This document shows, piece after piece, positions 56,921 through 64,000 of a stretch of DNA of 64,000 bases. Where the stretch lies: positions 1,541,510 through 1,605,509 of the forward strand of contig PCDI01000008.1 in the NCBI GenBank assembly GCA_002778195.1, given 5' to 3'. The notes under the pieces were generated by a model. The model worked only from the letters and a program-made list of their open reading frames with translations. It was not told the origin of the DNA and did not search any database. Position 1 is the stretch's first letter. Every line of letters begins with the position of its first letter. The stretch is from Raffaelea ambrosiae (taxonomy: Eukaryota > Ascomycota > Sordariomycetes > Ophiostomatales > Ophiostomataceae). The translations under genes were made by a program, and so were the position numbers.

Positions 56921-58223
56921 TTAAGCATCTGCCAACCTCTGCTTGGTGTTTTCCAGCACATCGCGTATGCCCTCATCGAGACTACCTCCGTCCAACAAGG
57001 TGTCGATAAAAGCCACGCACTTTTTCATGAACGTGTCCTTGCCATTCGTCTTTTCAGAACCTCGTTGCATATGTCCAAGCGATGCCCGCAACGCAATCGG
57101 AAACGACGGCGAATCAAGGGCCAGGCCGAGCAATGGTAATTTGGCACGGCAGATCCACGTTGCCGCATCTTCTGGAAACAGACGGTCCATCGTCTCCAAA
57201 ACGTGCTGGAGCACCTGTGTTTGTGTGGTAACCTGGGCAAAAGAAGATAGCATGTCGAAGAAAGCTTCAGCTGTTGCAGGTCCAAAGAAAGGCTCTGATG
57301 TCGCACTGTCAAAAATCGCCAGTGGAATAGCACCGGCCAATGCCGACGCTGACTCCAAATTGTTCGGCGTTTCCTGACCAAATGCTACTGGCATGATGGA
57401 GCCAGCCTGTAGCTTGTCCGCAAATCCCTGGCTTCCAAAATCATTATCACTATCCACTTCCTCGTCGTCTATCTGGATTCCATCTTGGTAGTCAATATCT
57501 TCAGCGTGGCTTCGTTGCTGGGCGACGGGCGTGACAGGAACTGGCAAAAGCCGTTTGCCCTTTCCTTGCTCTAGTGCCGACAACCAGGTCATCTCAGTAC
57601 GCGCAAACTCGATCCAGACAGAAGGATCCGTTGTGCAAAATCGACAGCCTCGCATAAAAATGCTCCTGGCGGTCTCCATGTCCCCTTCATGTGAAGCTCG
57701 TCGCCCTGCCATTATCCAGAGCTCTCCGTAACCAGGTAGCATCCGTAGTGCCCGTGTCATCACACGTCTCCACCGCTTCGTTGCTTTAACCTGGCCTGCA
57801 TAGTCTAGATACTGTCGCCAGAGGAGCCCACTTCCAGGATGACGGGAAACGCCTCGTTCGAATATCTGAAATATCCGTGCCTGCGCAGCGTGTGACGTTG
57901 TTTGTCGTATCTTGAGACGATTGCATCGTTTTGCTCGGAGCCTTTCCAGAGCGATTTCCCAATCGATGTATGCAATCACGTCGGCTGGTTTGCAACCAGG
58001 AGATAGAATGGTCCGTTCGTGCTCGGTCTTCTTCTTGACAATCGTTCGAATTTCGTCCTGATCAGAGGAAATTAGAGGTCGGCAACCAGTCTCGAGGGCA
58101 ATCAAAGTAATCAAAAGAGACAACCGAGCATACCTTTGAAAATATTTCTTTGGCTTCAAACTCACGCAACTGTGGTACGAACCGCTCAATATGATACCGG
58201 ACTTTATCATCGATGCGGGCCAT
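56921..58223 (-). CDS. UTP6: Utp6-like U3 snoRNP protein
   Basis: Two exons on the minus strand (58223-58134, 58057-56921) encode 408 aa. The N-terminus, VRYHIERFVPQLREFEAKEIF, is the conserved family start; DEIRTIVKKKTEHE follows the intron. Half-a-TPR repeats fill the middle (ARIFQIFERGVSRHPGSGLLW, RVMTRALRMLPGYGELW, ARSIFMRGCRFCTTDPSVW). An acidic insert, EDIDYQDGIQIDDEEVDSDND, is present. Utp6 is a UtpB subunit of the small-subunit processome needed for 18S rRNA production. The 76-nt intron joins FSK to DEIRT in phase 0. Convergent with the EVE gene, 107 bp apart. Confidence 0.93.
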
Positions 58224-58604
58224 CTTCAGTGTAGACTTTCCGACTGAACAGTAGAAAAGGGGAGAGAGAGAGAGAGAGAGAGAGTTTGTGTGTGTGTGTG
58301 TGTGTGGTGTGTACGAACTTTTCTTGGCAGAATTGTAGTTTTTTTCGGGGTTTTTTTGCTTTTGTTGGCAGCATCGGCTTTATCAGAACTCACCGCCTTA
58401 CCGTCTTATCGATCGGAGAGCATGCCCGTGTCCACTTTTCTCTTTTCCTCATTTGATTGGTTAGCGCTGGAATTGATAAGGCTGAGTTAAAGTCAGCCTC
58501 GACCACCGCATTCTGCATGCATGAGAGCCAGACTTAAAAGAAGCACACCTCGCTGTTTGTCACCTTGACCACACGACCACTATTGTCAATCCAAAGCCTC
58601 AGCC
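58224..58604. promoter_or_regulatory. Divergent promoter with (GA)n(GT)n microsatellite
   Basis: Between UTP6 and the Zn2Cys6 regulator. (GA)n occupies 58262-58284 and (GT)n 58287-58306, and a CACACCTC-type box follows. Such dinucleotide tracts are mutable and might vary the promoter, but that is conjecture. Confidence 0.5.
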
Positions 58605-61116
58605 ATGGAGTCCTCTTCGAATGAAACCCCGACACTTACCAACCCAAAGCCTATTGCGTGAGTATCTCTCCGGAATCTGACGCTGAAAAGGTACTGGTCT
58701 ATTTTGGCGACGTATCTGACTCGACAATGGTCTGGAAGGTGCCGTGAATGTAGAGAACAGAAGATATTCTGTTCGAAACAGCGACCGAAGTGCACTCGAT
58801 GCCAAAAAAGGCACATCGACTGCGTTTATGGTGAACCCAAAAAGATCACCATAAATGAAGAGTATGGTTGCCTTCATCTTCTGGAATTGCAGATTTATCA
58901 GGCTAATTGAATTTAGCACCTATTTGGCTCAAAAAGCCGAGCTGAGGACATACAAAGGCATGTGACCGAATACGGACATTATGTTTCTGATTGCTGTCTT
59001 TTCTTGACTTTCATCTGCTGGCACACGTTGCCGTGTGATGCTGTCCACGTGCGCACAAAGCAAGTTCTATCTAACGACTTTTGTCATCAGAATTATTCCA
59101 CTCTCTTCCGCCCGAAGTCCTCAGTTGTCTCCCAAATAGTCTTCATTCGAGATTGACCCGGACATATGAAAATTTGGGTCATGCATCACCAGCCAAAGAA
59201 TCAGCTGAGACTGAAGATGCTACCGAAGAGTCACTCTGCGACCAGTTTAGACAAATGGGCATTTACGTACTAGCTAGCAAGTACTTCTCTCAACAGCAGA
59301 GTGAGAGTTTTTGTTGAACATGGATGTTCTAACGTCAAGCTCTGTCGCAGGTCGTGGTTCCGCAGACAACATGTTACGCACTACCAGGTCTCTGTTCGGC
59401 CTTCATGGAGAGGATCAGATCTTTGATCAAACCTCAAGTCTTTATGATCCTTACGCCCTTCCATCCCGCAGGCAGGGCATCGTAAATGATATCCTTCTCC
59501 CTCCTATCGACATTGCGCGGCAGTACTTTGCGGCCCAACATATGTATATCGGCACCATCTTCTCATTTTCCGATCCGGAGACCTTCGAGTTAGAACTGAA
59601 AGAAGCATATGAACATAACCCTAACCTCTATGATTCTCGGGAATGCCTCAAATTCGCCAAAATCCTCATGATTTTTGCATTCGGTCGCCTATATACGATA
59701 AATCGACTTATTGACAAGGAAGACCCTCCAGGTTTCAATTATTTTGCACAGGCTTTGAAGCTCCTTCCCGATTTGCACGAAGAAGGGTCCATTCTCTGTG
59801 TTGAAACACTCGCTTACGTCGGCTACTTCATGCAAAACACACAACGGCGCCAAGCGGCCTTCCTTTACATTGGCGTGGCACTCCGTATGGCCATTGATCT
59901 TGGCCTGCACCAAGAAGCTACCACGTCGTCACTGATAAGTGATTTCGAGCGTGAACGCCGCCGCCGTGTTTGGTGGAGCATATACAGCTTGGACCGGATC
60001 CTCTCTTTGAAGTCGGGAAACCCGATCTCCATTCTCGATGAAGACATCAGCGTCCAAATGCCATCCTGCCTATCCGAGGAACCGGACAGTGGGCCCGTGG
60101 CTGTGCTGCGTTACTATACTGAATTGTCTCGAATTCTTGGTGACATAACGAGTCTCATTTATCGTCGCACGTCCAGCACTGGTAGGAGCCTGGTGGCCAA
60201 CGTGCACTCTATCCTCGTGTCACTCTCCAAGTGGGAAGACTCACTTCCAAAAGACCTTCGTCTTGAACTCGACAAAGGCAAACTTCCACGGGAGAGTATT
60301 TCTACATTTCTTCATTACTACCAGTGCATAAATATGACAGCACGGCCGCTTCTGTTTTACGTTGTTCAGAATCGCCTTATATCTATCCGGGAGGCGGGTT
60401 CTGCTGGATTAGACCGAAAAGAGAGAGACTGGAGGGCAGGACTTTCGAAGAAAACCGAAACCGTGATATCTGGCTGTATTGCAGCTGCTCGAAATACATC
60501 GTGTATTATGTCTAAAGCAGCTGAACACAATCTGGTCGCGACTTTTGGCTACATGGATGGCGAGCATTTATTCTCAGCTGCGATTATCCTGGTGATTGTC
60601 TGCGCTTCTTTCCCAACGGATGACGTGAACACCGAGTGCATGCACAAGGCACTTGGCCTCCTTCGAAAAACGGGTGAACTCGGGAACAACTATGTAGCTG
60701 CTAGGTACAGACTTCTCGCCAGGCTGCAGTTCATTCTTTCTACCACTTTGTTGAATACCGCCTACATGAGTCCAGCATCAAACTCTGGTACAGACTCGCT
60801 GTTCCCTCCGTCATCTGCAGGTATTGCAAGCAACTTGACCAGCACAGAACCGGTCGTACAGGCAATTCCGTTGGATAAGCTTGCTTCAGTCAATTCCCTG
60901 GGAGGACAACCTCTTCCTCCAGAAGGCGGACTTGGTCAACGAACATACTGCAGCATAGAGCTGGAGGAGATCGACACATCTACCATATTGGATCTTAACA
61001 CAAACAGTCTTATGGAGGATGCAGATAACCATCTTTGGGCTAGTGCATTCACCAACTCTATTGGGCTCGATATTGCCCAACTTGTGCCCAATGTGGGTAT
61101 GGCTTATGATATGTGA
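58605..61116 (+). CDS. Zn2Cys6 transcription factor (fungal_trans)
   Basis: Five exons (58605-58657, 58739-58861, 58917-58957, 59091-59300, 59351-61116) encode 730 aa. The Zn2Cys6 cluster is at Cys19, 22, 29, 36, 39 and 46 (CRECREQKIFC and CTRCQKRHIDC). A 50-residue linker follows, then the fungal-specific regulatory domain, with CVETLAYVGYFMQNTQRRQAA, RMAIDLGLHQEA and RRRVWWSIYSLDRILSLKSG. The intron between exons 3 and 4 starts with GC (AAAG|GCATGT), the only donor that keeps the frame (TYK|ELFHSLP). Such factors bind CGG-type sites. The target is unknown; the neighbouring convergent MFS transporter is the obvious candidate. The exon structure is well supported except for that non-canonical donor. 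Confidence 0.85.
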
Positions 61117-61282
61117 TAGCGTTTGTCGTTCTCATTCTGTCTCTACCCAAGTACAATAAACTAGTTTATAATTACCATTCTGGCGTATTTTCGAGTACTG
61201 TCTATGTGACTGCGATCAGTATTGCAGCTCTGATTACTTGTGGTGTCATTGCTGTCATGCATACCGGCAGAGACGGTCTGCA

Positions 61283-63246
61283 CTAAGTTGTAGCAAAGTC
61301 TAACGGTCCAGCCCACATGCGTAGCGATTTCCCCCATCGCATCAGTGCTAAGATTATGAGAAAAGCACCCGCCATTATAGCCGCCTGGATGCCGAAGCTG
61401 GTCTTTGCACCCTGGCTCTCTGCCCAAGATACCTGGAAATACGAGATGATAAAACCTCTCCCTCATGTCAGTATGAATGATAAGAAATGTGCGTCGGTGT
61501 ATAAAGCAGATCAAGGCTCACCCAATAGTGCGACTAAAGTTCACCCAAGCAGAAACCTCTCCACTAGCCTCCGGGTAGGAATCGAGACAATAGCTGGATA
61601 CTGCAACGGTGGTGATCATAATGCCAAACACATATAGCCCCCATGTCGCCGAGGTAACCATGTAATGCCACTTATTTTCCAAAGATTGGCCGAGCACGAT
61701 AATCCCCACAATCATGAACGGGAGGCTAATGAAAATGGCACGAAGGCGAACCTCTGGCTCGAAGTGACCGTGATGTGAACGACTGTATTGCTTTGCCAGA
61801 GCATCGTGGAGCCAATGACCACACACCTCGCCTAGAATCACAGCTATGACTGGAGTAAAATAAAAGTAGCCGATTTGGAGCACGCCGAAATTGTAGATGG
61901 GCTGCAACAGAATCGATAACGTAGTGTTGATGCCGACTACCCAAGCAAATGTCTGACAATGAAGTTAGAACATGCTCCTGCCATCCAAGTTGAAATTTTG
62001 ACTCGATTTTTTATTGAGGGTAAACAGAGCCGGTATATACCAGAGCATAATATACGCATATCAGCAGCATAGTTGGTTTCACAACAACACTGACAGATCT
62101 CCAAACAGCCTGTCCAAAGGAATTTCGTAAATGTCGAGACCGAAATTGAGAGACACCTGAGATTTGGAACAGTCGACTTCCGAGATGAGGCTGTTCAGAT
62201 GGCAGGATTCGCCTATCATAGTATGTTTCCCGCAATAGGAGCGTTGCTGTGACGAGGGCAAATGCATTCATGGCAGTATAAACCCAAAAGGGGACAGGCC
62301 ATGGTTGGGTTGTAAGCATGAATGCAGTTAGAAGCGGACCCATGTACTGCGGCGTGGGGGGAAAAAAGCCCCATGTTAGCAGCTACATGTGTGAATCAGT
62401 GTTTGTACAAGGTAGACGCACAGGACTGATCACAAAAAAGGATGCCCAAATATTGATCTTTCTCGCTCGCTCGTGGAAGAAAAACATGTCCTGGATAAAG
62501 ATGAGACCCGCAACCTGTGTCACCGTGCTGAAAAACCCGTTTAAAATGCGAGCAGCCATGAATGACTCGAAGGTTTTTGCACCGGCACACCAGGCTGCGG
62601 TAGCTGTAGAGGCCACTAAAAACCACCACACCACAGGTAGACGACCTATGTAGGCAGCAAGGATCACGACTGTTTTGTGAAGATCAGTATACAATTCTAT
62701 CTAGACCCTTTTTGGTCTTTGTCTGTTACTTCACTGGGTTCTTCCAAGCAAAGAAACTTACTGAAAATCCCACCTGCGCCAAGCATGAAGACGTTACCCG
62801 CTTGGCTATGATTAACTTCATCCTGTGTCATGTTCCACTCTCTGCCCAGGGTATCAAGTTAGTAGACTGTTCGTTCATTGCCAGCCAGTAGCTCAAAAAT
62901 TGCGGCGGCCATACTCAGCTTGTGCAATGAGAGTGACAGCACCAGTGGCGCTTCCATAATCGGGTAAAAATGCCGAGAAAGCGACGATAAACAATGTGAT
63001 ATGTTTCCAAGACCAACTCCAATTGAGAGGGTCATTTGGGTCATCACTTGGCTGAGGGATCAGGATAGTCCTTCTGTCCCGCGCCAACTTCTGTCCAGCA
63101 TTACCACCTTCTGCGTCGACAACGTATCCCTCCGACTGTGCATATTCGTGCAGTCCAACTGCTGGATCATTGCCGGGTCTTGTTGTCTTTTCCATTTTAT
63201 GTGGACTGGCATGCTCAACGTAGTCTGCTACTTTGGTGTCTGACAT
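61283..63246 (-). CDS. MFS transporter (DHA1-type)
   Basis: Six exons on the minus strand (63246-62915, 62841-62762, 62669-62422, 62346-62041, 61952-61522, 61457-61283) encode 523 aa. A ~70-residue polar N-terminus (DDPNDPLNWSWSWKH) leads to the first helix (ITLFIVAFSAFLPDYGSA). The other helices include VILAAYIGRLPVVWW, LNGFFSTVTQVAGLIFIQD, AFALVTATLLL, LTFAWVVGINTTLSILLQ and MAGAFLIILALM. The NPLNWS sequence and loop motifs fit proton-coupled DHA1-type exporters that often carry toxins or drugs. Substrate is unknown. It converges with the Zn2Cys6 regulator, 166 bp away. The last acceptor (GGGAG|A) is chosen because it keeps GGFIISYFQVSW in frame. Confidence 0.85.
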
Positions 63247-64000
63247 TTTTGGTTGCTCTCGTATTCAGATAGGTTCAAGTGATGGTAATTTTGTGGGAGC
63301 AGCTCGAGTACAAATTAGATGGGAGAAAAGACAGAGGGCCAAGGTAGAAATAACCCACTATGTATCGTGCTCCGAGAGTTGGTCAACTAGGGCGACAAAA
63401 ACCAGTTGACCCTATATAGCAACAGCATCGATACCAGGTCCATGAAGACGGCAGATGCAAATTCAAGCGAAAGGTACGGAGCCAACTGAGTTTTGCAGAG
63501 AATATTAGTTATCTCCCCCAGCAATTTGTTCTTGCTGACAGGCAATTTATCTGGATATCACCTCGCTGGCTGGCAAGGACTCAACTGCCGAGATTGGCTG
63601 GGCGGGGGCATATCGAGATCGCTCCTAGTCCTGTCAGGAGAGAACAAGACGGGGCTCATGGAAAGTGAAATGCTTGCTAGTGCTATCTCAACAGGATTTC
63701 TCAGGCTGCTCATCTTAACAGATGGCACGACTACTTTTATTTTTGGATTCAGCCAACTTTTTGGAACAGATTTATTTTGGGCAATGCTTAGACAATTAGC
63801 TACCGCAGAGTATGCATAAAAAGCATAGTAGGTGTCGGATACATAGCCCCGATGGCTAACAGACCCCCTGCTGTCAAAAGTCGCCCAATGGGAACTATAC
63901 TTAATATTACTACCCGTGTTTTTAACTTTACCCGTAGTACTGTGTAGCAGGAGTGTGGTTGGACTCGCAATTTTCGATGTATATGCTTGGTATGTGAGTG
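63247..64000. other. Upstream region of MFS gene
   Basis: Contains the MFS promoter. A longer open frame (63493-63819) has no ATG start or family resemblance. No further gene supported up to the window end. Confidence 0.45.

Noticed and set aside
63493..63819. A 108-codon open frame near the right edge
   Set aside because: It starts from a non-ATG codon and resembles nothing known; the sequence is intergenic.

Overview
The window comes from the nuclear genome of a filamentous ascomycete (Pezizomycotina, most likely a Sordariomycete). The evidence is short spliceosomal introns of about 45-75 nt with GTAAGT-like donors and CTAAC/CTGAC-like branch sites, genes split into few exons and packed on both strands, and several fungus-specific families: a Zn2Cys6 transcription factor, a fungal rhodopsin-fold 7TM protein, a fungal P450, GH18 and GH5 hydrolases and a Nup42-type nucleoporin. 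I built gene models by joining reading frames across splice sites that keep frame. No rRNA, CRISPR or bacterial-type operon is present, and I could defend no tRNA.

Layout. Positions 1-13,600 are gene-poor. They hold a J-domain protein, a five-exon 7TM protein, a small secreted six-cysteine protein and a decayed multicopper oxidase, separated by long spacers carrying a recurrent palindromic TACATAGTA/TACTATGTA motif and an odd CpG-poor patch bounded by homopolymers. Positions 13,600-27,800 are mainly housekeeping: arginase, an AMSH-type deubiquitinase, an unrecognised protein, prefoldin subunit 6, Vps4, Nop56, a GH18 chitinase without signal peptide, ubiquitin-eS31 and eS26. Positions 28,200-32,700 are accessory: a P450, a secreted GH5 enzyme, and a nested fold-back repeat (31,902-32,641) ending 44 bp before the next start codon. 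Positions 32,686-58,223 are a dense core block: Nup42-like nucleoporin, CUE-domain protein, Vps41, Apc1, eIF3e, mitochondrial mL49, the ARID protein Swi1 (interrupted by 195 N in its polyglutamine tract), an EVE-domain protein and Utp6. The end (58,605-63,246) is a convergent Zn2Cys6 regulator / MFS transporter pair.

Functional links. Vps4, the AMSH-like enzyme and Vps41 all act in endosome/vacuole traffic (ESCRT disassembly, cargo deubiquitination, HOPS tethering). Nop56, Utp6, eS26, ubiquitin-eS31 and eIF3e serve ribosome production and translation, and mL49 is mitoribosomal. Several pairs share compact divergent promoters: prefoldin-6/Vps4, ubiquitin-eS31/eS26, Vps41/Apc1 and eIF3e/mL49. 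The most unusual material is non-coding: the palindrome family, the fold-back element with inverted arrays of about 20-nt repeats, and the compositional anomaly near 7.2-7.6 kb. I found no convincing new multi-gene defence or biosynthetic system.
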